This document shows, piece after piece, positions 7,795 to 17,118 of a stretch of 64,000 bases of DNA. A program made the position numbers and the translations under genes. How positions within the stretch are numbered: the first letter of the stretch is position 1; each line of letters starts with the position of its first letter. The DNA lies in contig SMNZ01000001.1 of the NCBI GenBank assembly GCA_004353515.1, forward strand, positions 682,001 through 746,000, in the 5' to 3' direction. A model generated the notes under the pieces. That model was not told where the DNA came from and made no database searches. It was given only the letters and a program-made list of their open reading frames with translations. This DNA is from Alteromonadaceae bacterium M269 (GTDB lineage: Bacteria > Pseudomonadota > Gammaproteobacteria > Enterobacterales > Alteromonadaceae).

Positions 7795-10362
7795 CTATAA
7801 ATTAAGACTCTTAGTGACTTTCTCAAACAAATCAGGACTGACTTTTGGCTTGCTTAACAGCCTCTCCAATTGAGCCTTCATCAAGTTTTGACGCTTTTCA
7901 TCTAGCTTTTGCCACTGTGTTAGTGGTGTCACTATTCGAGCTGTCGCTTGAGGGTTAATATCATCAAGCTTCATCAAATAGTCGGTTAAAAACTCATACC
8001 CCGAACCACTGAGGTCATGGAAGCCGAGTGTGTTGTAAAAAGCAAAAGAGCCGATGACCGATCTCACTCGATTAGGGTTTTTAATTGAGTATTGCTTATG
8101 CGTCATTACCTGTTCTAAATGCGCCAAGATATCGTCTCGATGCGATGTAGCTTGTAATCCAAACCATTTATCCATAACGAGTGGATCGTGATTCCATTGC
8201 GTTTCAAAGTCGGCCATCAAGCTATCAAAAGTACTTATTTGAGTATTTTGAGCTGCCTTGAGCGCACCCAGGCCATCGGTCATATTATCTGAGTTTTCAA
8301 ACTGTTTGGTAACGACATGATCAAAACTACCGTTTTGTGCCAGGTAAGATAATGCAAGGTTCCTTAATCGACGTTTATTAACATCTTGCTGTTCATAAGC
8401 ATAACTATCGAAAGACAGGGATTCATACAGAGATAACCATTCTGCCTTAAGTGTCTGAGATAAGTGACTGAACAGCGATTCACGCGCAGGGTAAAGCGAT
8501 TCAATATCTACTTTATCAACCTGCTGAGATAATGTTTCAAAAGTCGGTAATCTAAGCATTTCCGCAACAACATCTTCGCTCGGTTTTGCTGAAGTCACTA
8601 ACTTACGAACGGCTTCAACGATATCTCCCCGTGGAACATCATCACCCGAAGATTCGTGAATGACTTTGGAGAACAACATTTGACTTGCGTCCCAACGAGC
8701 AAAATCATCACTAGCATCAGTCATTAAAGTGATAAGTTCTTCAACCTCATAGTCATACTTCAACTTCACTGGAGCAGAGAAATTACGCAGCAATGAAATA
8801 ACTGGCTTTTTATCAACACCATCAAAAGTCAAAGTTTGTTCATCCTTCTTAATGTCGGTGACTTTTGGTGCGATACCAGTACCGACTAGCTCTAAATCAA
8901 GTGGGATATGTAAAGCTTGCTTATCTGCTTGATCCGCTGTTGGCGGTGTATTCTGAGATACAGAGAGCGATAAGCTTTTTGCCTGTTCGTTATAATTAGA
9001 TTGGATATCAAGAACAGGTGTACCTGATTGACTGTACCAGCGTTTGAATAAGGTCAAATCTACCCCACTCGCTTGCTGCATGGCTTCGACAAAATCATCA
9101 CAAGTAGCGGCTTGCCCATCATGAGTTTTTAGATATAACGACAAGCCATCTTTAAACGCTTGCTTACCAATTATCGTTTGGATCATCCGGATAACTTCGG
9201 CACCTTTGTCGTACACAGTCACAGTGTAGAAGTTATTCATCTCAATGACTTTATCAGGTCGTATTGGGTGAGACATAGGGCCTGAATCTTCTGCGAACTG
9301 GTGTTCGCGCATGACATTGACGTTCTTTATACGATTGACCACTGGTGATGCCATATCCGCACTGAATTCTTGATCACGGAAGACTGTTAAACCTTCCTTA
9401 AGGCTTAATTGGAACCAATCACGGCAAGTGACTCGGTTACCTGTCCAGTTGTGAAAATACTCATGTGCAATAACAGACTCAATGTTGAAGTAATCTTCAT
9501 CCGTCGCAGTTTTAGCATCCGCTAAAACAAACTTACTGTTAAAGACATTTAAGCCTTTATTTTCCATCGCCCCCATATTGAAGAAATCGACAGCGACAAT
9601 CATGTACACATCTAAGTCGTATTCTAAGCCGAACGTTTCTTCATCCCACTTCATGGCTTTTTTGAGAGACTTAAGCGCATGTTCACCACGTGATAAATTA
9701 CCTTTATCAACATAGAGCTCTAAGCTAACGACCCGACTACTCATTGTTTGGAAAGTATCTGTCAATAAATCGAAATCACCAGCGACCAGAGCGAACAAGT
9801 AGCTTGGTTTATTGAACGGGTCATGCCACGTCACCCAATGACGGCCATCAGGTAGTTCACCTTCAGCGATATTGTTACCATTCGACAACAAATGGGGATA
9901 TTTACTTTTATCTGCCTGAACAGTCACCTTGTATTCACTCAAGACGTCAGGTCTATCTAAAAAGTAGGTGATTTTGCGAAAGCCTTCGGCTTCGCATTGC
10001 GTGCAAAAAGCGCCGTCTGATAAGTACAAACCTTCTAAGGATAAATTATTTTCCGGATCTATGGTGTTGGTGATCTCAAGCAGAAATTCGTCCATACCTG
10101 CGTCTAAATCAACTGCTAAAGATGTGTCGCTCAACTCGTAGTCAACTATCTCTGTACCATTAACGGCTATTGACTCCAGTTTTAACTCAACTCCATCTAA
10201 GACAAGTTTTCTGTCATGTGAACCATTCCGAGTAATGTTGAGCTTAGACTTAACTTGTGTACTGTTAGGTTTCAAATCAAATGTGAGTTCTACCTTGGGG
10301 ATAAAAAAGTCAGGTACTTGGTAATCACTTCGAAGTTTCTCAACAGGTTTGTTGTCAGACAT
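7795..10362 (-). CDS. pepN: Aminopeptidase N
   Basis: An 855-residue M1-family zinc aminopeptidase that removes N-terminal amino acids from peptides in the cytoplasm. The exopeptidase motif GAMEN is at 264-268. The zinc ligands are H300 and H304 of HEYFH with E323, each shifted by three from the E. coli enzyme. Length is close to the usual 870 residues, and both the N-terminal saddle and the C-terminal helical array are present. DUF2835 follows immediately. The 95-bp upstream gap contains a stem-loop and probably its promoter. Confidence 0.97.
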   Translation of the reverse strand: MSDNKPVEKLRSDYQVPDFFIPKVELTFDLKPNSTQVKSKLNITRNGSHDRKLVLDGVELKLESIAVNGTEIVDYELSDTSLAVDLDAGMDEFLLEITNTIDPENNLSLEGLYLSDGAFCTQCEAEGFRKITYFLDRPDVLSEYKVTVQADKSKYPHLLSNGNNIAEGELPDGRHWVTWHDPFNKPSYLFALVAGDFDLLTDTFQTMSSRVVSLELYVDKGNLSRGEHALKSLKKAMKWDEETFGLEYDLDVYMIVAVDFFNMGAMENKGLNVFNSKFVLADAKTATDEDYFNIESVIAHEYFHNWTGNRVTCRDWFQLSLKEGLTVFRDQEFSADMASPVVNRIKNVNVMREHQFAEDSGPMSHPIRPDKVIEMNNFYTVTVYDKGAEVIRMIQTIIGKQAFKDGLSLYLKTHDGQAATCDDFVEAMQQASGVDLTLFKRWYSQSGTPVLDIQSNYNEQAKSLSLSVSQNTPPTADQADKQALHIPLDLELVGTGIAPKVTDIKKDEQTLTFDGVDKKPVISLLRNFSAPVKLKYDYEVEELITLMTDASDDFARWDASQMLFSKVIHESSGDDVPRGDIVEAVRKLVTSAKPSEDVVAEMLRLPTFETLSQQVDKVDIESLYPARESLFSHLSQTLKAEWLSLYESLSFDSYAYEQQDVNKRRLRNLALSYLAQNGSFDHVVTKQFENSDNMTDGLGALKAAQNTQISTFDSLMADFETQWNHDPLVMDKWFGLQATSHRDDILAHLEQVMTHKQYSIKNPNRVRSVIGSFAFYNTLGFHDLSGSGYEFLTDYLMKLDDINPQATARIVTPLTQWQKLDEKRQNLMKAQLERLLSKPKVSPDLFEKVTKSLNL

Positions 10363-10396
10363 AAATTAAATCCAAATTTAGAAAACATAATTACAG

Positions 10397-10421
10397 CCAG
10401 ACCGAAACATGCTCGATCTGG
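10397..10421 (-). terminator. Stem-loop between nhaC and pepN
   Basis: CCAGACCGA and TCGATCTGG pair with one G-U type mismatch around a 7-nt loop. On the minus strand it follows the NhaC stop by about 37 bp but no T-run follows. It may be a weak terminator of the transporter unit or an mRNA-stabilising hairpin. Confidence 0.4.
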
Positions 10422-10457
10422 CGATAATAAGATAACAATTTTATTGAAGTATACGCT

Positions 10458-11954
10458 TTAGCGAGCGTCAGCAACTTCGCTTTGTGCGGGTTCAATACGT
10501 AAAATTTTAATACCCACGTAAGCATAAATAACGGCTAGAACCGGATTTATCAAGTTGAAGAAAGCGTAAAAGATATAATCGAATGGATTAACCAGTAATA
10601 CACTGTGCATATAAGCACCACAGGTATTCCAGGGAATAAGAGGTGAAGTTAAGGTTCCGCCATCTTCTAAGCTTCTAGAAAGGTTAAGTTGATGGAGTCC
10701 GCGCTTTTTAAATTCTTCTTTATACATGCGTCCAGGCATAACAATAGCCATGTATTGATCTGCTGTAATTAAGTTAGTACCAATACAAGTGACGATAGTC
10801 CTGCTAACCATATCACCAGCGCCTTTAGCACCTTTAAGAATAGTGCTAACAGCTGCTTTCAGTAGTCCGACTTTTTCAAGTACTGCACCAAACGCCATGG
10901 CACACATAATCAACCAAACGGTATTTAACATGTTTGCCATGCCACCACCGCTGAGGAGATCGTTTAATTGAACATTCCCAGTATCGAATGAAACACCTTC
11001 ATGCAGCACGGTCCAAACAACGGTAAGTCCGGCTAAGCCACCTTTAAACTCATCACTTGCCAAGCTCTGTACTAAATCCGGCTGGAAAAGCACAGCCCAT
11101 ACACCACCTAGTAACGCGCCTATTGCGACAGCAGGAAAAGCCGGCATTTTTCTCATTGCCAAAGTTAGTAGTACAACCAAAGGAACAAGATTGATTATGC
11201 CGAGCTCAAACTCTTGCGCTAAAAGTGTCTGGATCTCTTCAATACGTGAAACAGAATCTTGTTCAACCTGTCCTAATCCAACAAATAAGAATAGAATAAC
11301 CGTTATGACAAAGCTCGGTACTGTCGTCCAAAGCATGTATCGAATATGTTCAAATAAATCTGTACCTGCTACGGCCGGAGCTAAGTTGGTTGTCTCTGAC
11401 AGAGGCGATATTTTATCACCGAAGTATGCACCAGAAACAACAGCACCAGCAGCAATCGCTGGAGATAAGTCCATGCCGTTAGCAACACCCATAAGCGCAA
11501 CACCAACTGTCGCTGCCGTTGTCCAAGAACTACCAATACTCATTGCAACTATCCCACATATAATACAAGTTGCCGGATAGAAGAATGACGGGCTTAAAAG
11601 CTCTAATCCATAGTATATAAGTGTCGGCACAGTACCAGAAAGCAACCAGGTTCCAATCAAACCGCCAACAGCTAACAGGATTAGAACGGCTCCCAATGAA
11701 ATAGAGATACCATGAGTAATAGCAGATTCAATTTCTTTCCAGGTGAATCCGTTTTTCATACCAACGACTGCTGCAACGCCCATAGCGACGAGCAACGCAA
11801 TTTGATTGGGACCGAAAGAAGAGTTATCTCCAAACCACACAACTGACAGCGCAAGCAGTGTTACCAATATCCCAATGGGTAAAAGTACATCGAGTAAAGT
11901 CGGAGTTTTCATATTAGTTGTGGTTGTCATATCAGCCGTATTTTCAATTGTCAT
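10458..11954 (-). CDS. nhaC: NhaC-family Na+/H+ antiporter
   Basis: A 498-residue polytopic inner-membrane protein with about 11-12 hydrophobic segments. The NhaC signatures are visible: SIGSSWTTAATVGVALMG, AGAVVSGAYFGDKISPLSETTNL and the late GTLTSPLIPWNTCGAYM. It expels Na+ in exchange for protons. The ATG has AGGAAG six bases upstream. The neighbour, a sodium-coupled solute symporter, ends 13 bp upstream, so the pair is probably one operon in which the antiporter restores the sodium gradient used by the symporter. Some NhaC relatives exchange organic ions instead (such as malate/lactate), which cannot be excluded. Confidence 0.88.
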   Translation of the reverse strand: MTIENTADMTTTTNMKTPTLLDVLLPIGILVTLLALSVVWFGDNSSFGPNQIALLVAMGVAAVVGMKNGFTWKEIESAITHGISISLGAVLILLAVGGLIGTWLLSGTVPTLIYYGLELLSPSFFYPATCIICGIVAMSIGSSWTTAATVGVALMGVANGMDLSPAIAAGAVVSGAYFGDKISPLSETTNLAPAVAGTDLFEHIRYMLWTTVPSFVITVILFLFVGLGQVEQDSVSRIEEIQTLLAQEFELGIINLVPLVVLLTLAMRKMPAFPAVAIGALLGGVWAVLFQPDLVQSLASDEFKGGLAGLTVVWTVLHEGVSFDTGNVQLNDLLSGGGMANMLNTVWLIMCAMAFGAVLEKVGLLKAAVSTILKGAKGAGDMVSRTIVTCIGTNLITADQYMAIVMPGRMYKEEFKKRGLHQLNLSRSLEDGGTLTSPLIPWNTCGAYMHSVLLVNPFDYIFYAFFNLINPVLAVIYAYVGIKILRIEPAQSEVADAR

Positions 11955-11967
11955 AAGCTACTTCCTT

Positions 11968-13302
11968 TTACAGTGAACGGTAGAACATGACCACAATGAT
12001 CACTGGGCAAACGAAGCGTAAGTACCAAGGCCAAATTTTCCAAAACAAACCGTTTTCCGCTTCAGGGTTACCTTCTTTAAGTTCAGCCAACACTTTATCT
12101 CTATGCCAAACCCAGCCAGTAAAGATACATAGCAATAATCCTAAAAGGGGCTGGCTGTATTTCGTTGTAGCGGCGATGACTAAACCAAAAAGAGCATTAA
12201 AATTGAATACAATAATAGCGCTCACACAGAAGATAGCGATACAAAGCAACCAAACTGCTTTCTTACGCATAACACCTTTACTTTCAACCACATAAGCAAC
12301 TGGAACTTCTAACATGGAAATTGAAGAGGTCAAAGACGCAACAACCATCAATGTAAAGAAGGCAAAAGCTACTATCCCACCAACAACAGCACCCATACTA
12401 TCAAATAATGTCGGAAGCACTGTAAAAATTAAGCTGTCTTCAGAGATCAGCTCACCATTCTCACCAAAGATCTGAATGCCATTGTTTAGTGCAACGTACA
12501 TTGCAGGAATAATTAATAGGCCAGCTAAAACCGCAACACCAATATCAACCAAAGCAACCGACGCTCCAAGACTAGGAAGGTTTTCTTCTTTGCTAACGTA
12601 GGAGCCATAAACCAGCATGGTACCTACACCGAGAGACATCGAGAAAAATGCTTGTCCCATCGCGCTAACAAGCAAATCAGGATTAAAGACTGATGAAAAA
12701 TCAGGAACCCAATAAGCTTTCCAACCATCCATAGCACCATCAAGTGTTGAAACATAGATAATGAGAAGTACGATAATAGCTATCAAAGTTGGCATTAAAC
12801 GTTTAGACCAACGTTCAATCCCATCACTAACACCGCCTGTAACAATGGCCGCTGTTAATCCCATAAATAGTGCACAAAACAGAAGGTTTCTTGTGTGTGA
12901 GAAGCCCGTTAGCCACTCGGACAAATTCTTCGAGCCAAATAGCTCACTGATGCTCTCAAGCATATAAGCAAACATCCATCCACCCACTAAGGCGTAGAAG
13001 GATAAAATGAGAGAAACCGTAACAAAGCCCCAAACACCCGTTGCTCGCCCTATTTTACTGCCGGTTACTTCTCCTAGAGCATCAACCATATTTGATCGTG
13101 TCGCACGACCAATAGTGAGTTCTGCCATCAAGACAGGATAAGCTAAGCAAAATGCAAGGATGATATAGACTAAAACAAACGCGGCGCCACCATTACTAGC
13201 GACTTGTGTAGGAAATCCCCAGATATTCCCGAGTCCGACTGCTGAACCTGCAGCGGCTAAGATAAACCCAATTCTTGAAGAGAACTGACCTCGTGCACTC
13301 AT
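11968..13302 (-). CDS. Sodium-dependent transporter, NSS/SNF family
   Basis: A 444-residue symporter of the neurotransmitter:sodium symporter family (LeuT/MhsT/TnaT type), which imports amino acids with Na+. Helix 1 carries the sodium/substrate motif GSAVGLGNIWGFP, followed by NGGAAFVLVY. About 11-12 membrane segments can be counted. I start at the ATG at 13302 rather than a TTG four codons upstream. It is upstream of nhaC in the same direction. A 7-bp inverted repeat (CGGTTCA at 13342-13348, TGAACCG at 13356-13362) lies just before the gene and could be its operator. The substrate cannot be read from the sequence. Confidence 0.88.
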   Translation of the reverse strand: MSARGQFSSRIGFILAAAGSAVGLGNIWGFPTQVASNGGAAFVLVYIILAFCLAYPVLMAELTIGRATRSNMVDALGEVTGSKIGRATGVWGFVTVSLILSFYALVGGWMFAYMLESISELFGSKNLSEWLTGFSHTRNLLFCALFMGLTAAIVTGGVSDGIERWSKRLMPTLIAIIVLLIIYVSTLDGAMDGWKAYWVPDFSSVFNPDLLVSAMGQAFFSMSLGVGTMLVYGSYVSKEENLPSLGASVALVDIGVAVLAGLLIIPAMYVALNNGIQIFGENGELISEDSLIFTVLPTLFDSMGAVVGGIVAFAFFTLMVVASLTSSISMLEVPVAYVVESKGVMRKKAVWLLCIAIFCVSAIIVFNFNALFGLVIAATTKYSQPLLGLLLCIFTGWVWHRDKVLAELKEGNPEAENGLFWKIWPWYLRFVCPVIIVVMFYRSL

Positions 13303-13341
13303 AAGTAAATCCAAATTATTATTGTAATTTTAAAGATACGA

Positions 13342-13362
13342 CGGTTCAGTTTCCATGAACCG
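13342..13362. promoter_or_regulatory. Inverted repeat before the NSS transporter
   Basis: Arms CGGTTCA and TGAACCG are perfectly complementary with a 7-nt spacer, 40 bp upstream of the transporter ATG. The position suits an operator in the promoter of the NSS-nhaC unit. Confidence 0.35.
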
Positions 13363-13376
13363 CATGTTGTATATAT

Positions 13377-13410
13377 TAAAAAGGCAATATATCCAATGAG
13401 ATATATTGCC
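13377..13410 (-). terminator. Terminator of the prc transcript
   Basis: Arms GGCAATATATC and GATATATTGCC (11 bp, perfect) enclose a 6-nt loop. On the minus strand TTTTT follows directly. It lies about 85 bp after the prc stop and separates prc from the NSS transporter. Confidence 0.85.
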
Positions 13411-13494
13411 TCAACGATTTTTCTGATTCTATTTTAGATCGAAAATGAAAACATTACTTTAACAAAATTAACTTCGAAAAAGTGTCAACGACCT

Positions 13495-15546
13495 CTATTT
13501 ACGATTGATAGCGTATTTACCTGTCTCAACCAAATCAAAAGTAATGTTAGCTGCCTCTTCGAGGAACGGATCGATCTCATCCAACTCTTCAAGGTCGTCA
13601 GGTAAGTCATCCAATTTCGCAACTGTTTCCATACCTAAACGAGCAAGCCTTTCATTTGTTCGTTTTAAACGTTTCGCGTCACGCTCATCACGCTCTTTGA
13701 TTCTTTCAGACTCTACCAACGAAATAACCGTGTCATCCTTACGCTTCTTATATTCTTCAATATCAGAATATATATAGCCGAACTCAGGGTTATCTTTGAT
13801 ACGAGACTTGTGTTTAGCGTCTACAAGCTCTGATACACCTTCTGTATCACCGAAAGTTGCATAGCTAGCACGCTTAATGCTGTCCCAAGGTAACGCTGTT
13901 TTCTCCTGACTTTCACCCCACTCTGCTGGATCTATTGCAGACGGGAATAAAATATCTGGAACGACACCTTGGTGCTGCGTACTACCGCCGTTAATTCGAT
14001 AGAATTTAGCGATGGTAAATTGAACACTACCTAGTGGGTTTTCGTAAAGATCATAGATTCTTCCTAACCCTCTATGCTGTTGAACCGTTCCTTTACCGAA
14101 GGTTTGTTCACCAATAATCAATGCGCGATTATAGTCTTGCATTGCTGCGGCAAATATTTCAGATGCAGAAGCGCTATATCTATCAACAAGAACCGTTAAT
14201 GGACCAGTATAGTGTGTAACACCATCTGTATCTTTATTAACAGTAATACGGCTAGCACCATCTCTTATTTGAACTACTGGCCCTTTATCAATAAATAAAC
14301 CTGATAAAAGCGTCGCTTCAGAAAGAGAACCACCACCGTTACCACGTAGGTCCACGATAATTCCCTGAACGTTCTTAGTCTTAAGAGATTCAATCTCTTT
14401 TAAGACATCAACATGTAAATTATTATAGAAAGAAGGAATAGTAATAACACCGACTTGCTCTCCTTTGTTCGGACCTGATTCAGGAACAATGACTTCAGAC
14501 TTAGCTGCCCTGTCTTCAAGTTTAATTTTATCTCTAACCAAACTAACTACCACAGGTTCAGCCGAATCTGCTGCAGTTCCCTTTACCACTTGTAGTCTTA
14601 CATTACTTCCTTTGGGGCCTTTGATAAGCTCAACAACTTCATCTAAACGCCAACCAACAACATCGACAAATTCTTCATCGTCTTGTGCAACGCCAACGAT
14701 TTTATCTTCCGGCTTAATTTGCTTAGAAACATCCGCTGGACCACCGGGAACGACACTACGAATTACCGTAAAATCTTCGTCTATTTGCAATACTGCACCT
14801 ATGCCTTCAAAAGATAGGTTCATTTCCATCTGGAAACGCTCAGCATTTCGAGGAGAAAGGTAGCTTGTATGAGCTTCTATGCTTCGAGCAAACGAGTTCA
14901 TTACCGTTTGGAAAACGTCTTCACTCTTTGTCTGCGTTAAGCGCTTGATAGCTCTCTCATAACGCTTTCTCAGCAACTCTTTAGCCTTATCGTCTTCTTT
15001 ACCAGCTAATTTCAAATTAAGCGCATCGTACTTAACACGTTGACGCCATAATTCGTTCAACTCAGCCTCATCGACTGGCCAAGCAGCTTCTTCGCGATCA
15101 AACTCAAAAGCATCGCCTTTTTTCTCAAAATCAAACTTTTGGTCAAGTAAAGACAATGCATAGTTATAACGCTCAAGACGACGTTCTAAATTAAGTTGAT
15201 AGATATCATAAGCGATTTTCAAATCACCACGCTGCAGCGCTTCATCAAAATCATCACGAGCTCTTTGGAGCTTTTTAATATCGGATGCCATGAACACATT
15301 ACGACTGCTGTCTAAAACTCTTAAGTAACGATCAAATACTTTTTCAGATAAGGAATCGTTTAACTCAATAGGTTTGTAATGAGCGCGGGTAAACAATGCA
15401 GAGACTCGCTTAGCGGCCACGGCATGTTGGCTTTCTTGTTCAAGGTGTGGGATATCGTCGACTTTATCTGCTGAATTAACTGCAGATGCACTCAAACTGA
15501 CTGACATTATTGCCGAAATTAAAGAAACTCTAAAAGCTTGTTTCAT
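13495..15546 (-). CDS. prc: Tail-specific (carboxy-terminal processing) protease Prc
   Basis: A 683-residue periplasmic serine protease of family S41. The signal peptide ends near residue 22. It then has the Prc N-terminal helical domain, a PDZ domain (about 240-335), the S41 core and a C-terminal helical domain. The catalytic Ser-Lys dyad is S460 (YSASASE) and K485 (FGKGTVQ), with D471 between them in the same spacing as in E. coli Prc. It trims penicillin-binding protein 3 and degrades cell-wall hydrolases and tagged proteins in E. coli. It starts 4 bp after the proQ stop, the proQ-prc order also seen in enterobacteria. Confidence 0.97.
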   Translation of the reverse strand: MKQAFRVSLISAIMSVSLSASAVNSADKVDDIPHLEQESQHAVAAKRVSALFTRAHYKPIELNDSLSEKVFDRYLRVLDSSRNVFMASDIKKLQRARDDFDEALQRGDLKIAYDIYQLNLERRLERYNYALSLLDQKFDFEKKGDAFEFDREEAAWPVDEAELNELWRQRVKYDALNLKLAGKEDDKAKELLRKRYERAIKRLTQTKSEDVFQTVMNSFARSIEAHTSYLSPRNAERFQMEMNLSFEGIGAVLQIDEDFTVIRSVVPGGPADVSKQIKPEDKIVGVAQDDEEFVDVVGWRLDEVVELIKGPKGSNVRLQVVKGTAADSAEPVVVSLVRDKIKLEDRAAKSEVIVPESGPNKGEQVGVITIPSFYNNLHVDVLKEIESLKTKNVQGIIVDLRGNGGGSLSEATLLSGLFIDKGPVVQIRDGASRITVNKDTDGVTHYTGPLTVLVDRYSASASEIFAAAMQDYNRALIIGEQTFGKGTVQQHRGLGRIYDLYENPLGSVQFTIAKFYRINGGSTQHQGVVPDILFPSAIDPAEWGESQEKTALPWDSIKRASYATFGDTEGVSELVDAKHKSRIKDNPEFGYIYSDIEEYKKRKDDTVISLVESERIKERDERDAKRLKRTNERLARLGMETVAKLDDLPDDLEELDEIDPFLEEAANITFDLVETGKYAINRK

Positions 15547-15550
15547 ATTA

Positions 15551-16201
15551 CTACCTCTTGGTTCGGGCCAAACGCAATTGATTAGCTTGCACTTTCACGG
15601 ACATACCAGATTCTAACTGAACGTGGATATCGTCCTTAGCAACTTCTGTGATGGTTGCCTGCATAATAGATTTGCCAATCTTAACCGTAACTGAAGTGCC
15701 GGGTATCATACTGGCATCGGTTAACTTTTCTGCTACGGGTTGTTTACGTTGGACCTTGGCTTTGGTGGAATTCGTTCTTTTTAACGCAGCTTCGCCTGTT
15801 TGTGTTTGTTTATTTTTGTAACTTTTCTTTGCAGGATTTTGTAACGCTTTCTTTTCTTTACGTTTTTCAGCAACTTTCTTTTTGCTTTCATTAAGCTGTT
15901 CAAGTGCATGGTCTGCATGTTGCTGTTCTATCAGGTCTCCATCTTCACCATCTAGATTAACACGTGGAACACCTGCTTTGATTGAGTGCAGGTATCTCCA
16001 ACTGTTAGTGTAATGGCGCAATGTTGAGCGGAGCATGGTTTTGCTCACACGAGGGTCTTCCCCTAAACGTTCGGCTAAATCCTGAAAGATGCCAATCTTG
16101 AGGGGTTTTGCTTCACCTTCAATACTAAAACATGCAGGGAATGTCTCTGCAAGGAATGCAATAACTTCTTTGTTGGAAGCAAATTTTTGTGGGTTTTCCA
16201 T
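15551..16201 (-). CDS. proQ: RNA chaperone ProQ
   Basis: A 216-residue FinO-domain RNA-binding protein. The N-terminal ProQ/FinO domain (about 5-110) has LAETFPACF, KPLKIGIFQDL and the conserved LRSTLRHYTNSWRYL with GVPRVNLDG. A lysine-rich, poorly ordered linker (about 105-155) follows. The C-terminal KOW/SH3-like domain contains GTSVTVKIGKS and VQANQLRLAR. ProQ binds structured small RNAs and mRNA 3' ends and stabilises them. It lies directly upstream of prc. No strong ribosome site precedes the ATG. Confidence 0.96.
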   Translation of the reverse strand: MENPQKFASNKEVIAFLAETFPACFSIEGEAKPLKIGIFQDLAERLGEDPRVSKTMLRSTLRHYTNSWRYLHSIKAGVPRVNLDGEDGDLIEQQHADHALEQLNESKKKVAEKRKEKKALQNPAKKSYKNKQTQTGEAALKRTNSTKAKVQRKQPVAEKLTDASMIPGTSVTVKIGKSIMQATITEVAKDDIHVQLESGMSVKVQANQLRLARTKR

Positions 16202-16219
16202 TAATTCGATAAGTATCTA

Positions 16220-16504
16220 TTAAACATCATTACCGACATCATCCCAAGTTGCTAATAAATGGTCAACCCAATCGCACAAATCAACTTCGTCAATGTCTAG
16301 TAAATAAGCATCTTCGTTCCAATGTTCCCATACGTGTTGGATCATATTTTCAAGCTTTTGTACGGGAACATCTTCGTCTGCTCTGTCATACAGAACATGA
16401 AGAATAGTGTTTAGTTTGTCGGTGGCGAGTTCTGCGTTATCTTCCCAGAACTGCATGTCATCTGTCGTAGCGAGCGCTACCTGAATATCTATTAAGTGCT
16501 TCAT
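16220..16504 (-). CDS. Small acidic protein of unknown function
   Basis: A 94-residue acidic protein with no signal or membrane segment. It is rich in Asp/Glu and Trp, with motifs MQFWEDNAELATDKL, MIQHVWEHWNEDAYLLD and CDWVDHLLATWDD. It is predicted mostly helical by eye. Its ATG overlaps the msrC stop by one base (TAATG arrangement), indicating translational coupling, and proQ follows 18 bp later. I do not recognise a family. The tight coupling between a methionine-sulfoxide reductase and an RNA chaperone gene makes it real rather than spurious, but gives no function. Confidence 0.7.
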   Translation of the reverse strand: MKHLIDIQVALATTDDMQFWEDNAELATDKLNTILHVLYDRADEDVPVQKLENMIQHVWEHWNEDAYLLDIDEVDLCDWVDHLLATWDDVGNDV

Positions 16505-16971
16505 TAAACCTTAGATTGAATCAAGTTAACTATGGGTAATAACCCATTGATGTCAGCTTGTTCAAACCTTCCAACAGATGGGCTATCGATATCTAATACA
16601 CCGATCAATTTACCATCAACTACGATTGGAAGCACTATTTCTGAATTAGAGGCGGCATCGCAAGCTATGTGTCCATCAAATTCATGAACATCATTAACAA
16701 GCATTGGTTCTTGTTTTTCCGCTGCAACACCACACACACCTTTACCTAAAGGAATGCGTATGCAAGCTGGTTTACCTTGAAAAGGCCCTAAAACCAATTG
16801 CTCTTCTTTATAAAAATAAAAACCCGCCCAGTTTACGTCTGGCATTTGGTCGAACAACAACGCTGAGATATTTGATAAATTTGCGATCAGATCAGACTCA
16901 CCACTCGTCAAAGACTCTGCAAAACTGTGAAGTTGTGCATAAAAAGCGTATTTGGATTCAGTTACACCCAC
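16504..16971 (-). CDS. msrC: Free methionine-(R)-sulfoxide reductase (GAF domain)
   Basis: A 155-residue cytoplasmic GAF-domain enzyme that reduces free Met-R-sulfoxide (fRMsr, YebR/MsrC). The three family cysteines are C70, C80 and C104, with the same 10- and 24-residue spacing as the E. coli enzyme. NWAGFYFY and the terminal GVLDIDSPSVGRF are typical. The start is a GTG at 16971; no in-frame ATG fits and the N-terminus then matches homologues. It heads the msrC / unknown / proQ / prc group. Confidence 0.93.
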   Translation of the reverse strand: MGVTESKYAFYAQLHSFAESLTSGESDLIANLSNISALLFDQMPDVNWAGFYFYKEEQLVLGPFQGKPACIRIPLGKGVCGVAAEKQEPMLVNDVHEFDGHIACDAASNSEIVLPIVVDGKLIGVLDIDSPSVGRFEQADINGLLPIVNLIQSKV

Positions 16972-17118
16972 GTGCTCAATACCTTTAAAATAAACAAAAA
17001 ATAAAGAAGTGGTGAGAAATTACCTCCATTTTCATGAAAAGCAACAGGTTTAAAAAGTTTTAGATAGCCGATTCAGGATTGAGCTTATGTAGACGAAAAA
17101 AAATCGGAATTACTACAT

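Noticed and set aside
11191-11580. 129-codon plus-strand frame opposite nhaC
   Set aside because: Shadow of a conserved membrane protein gene; residues do not form any recognisable domain.
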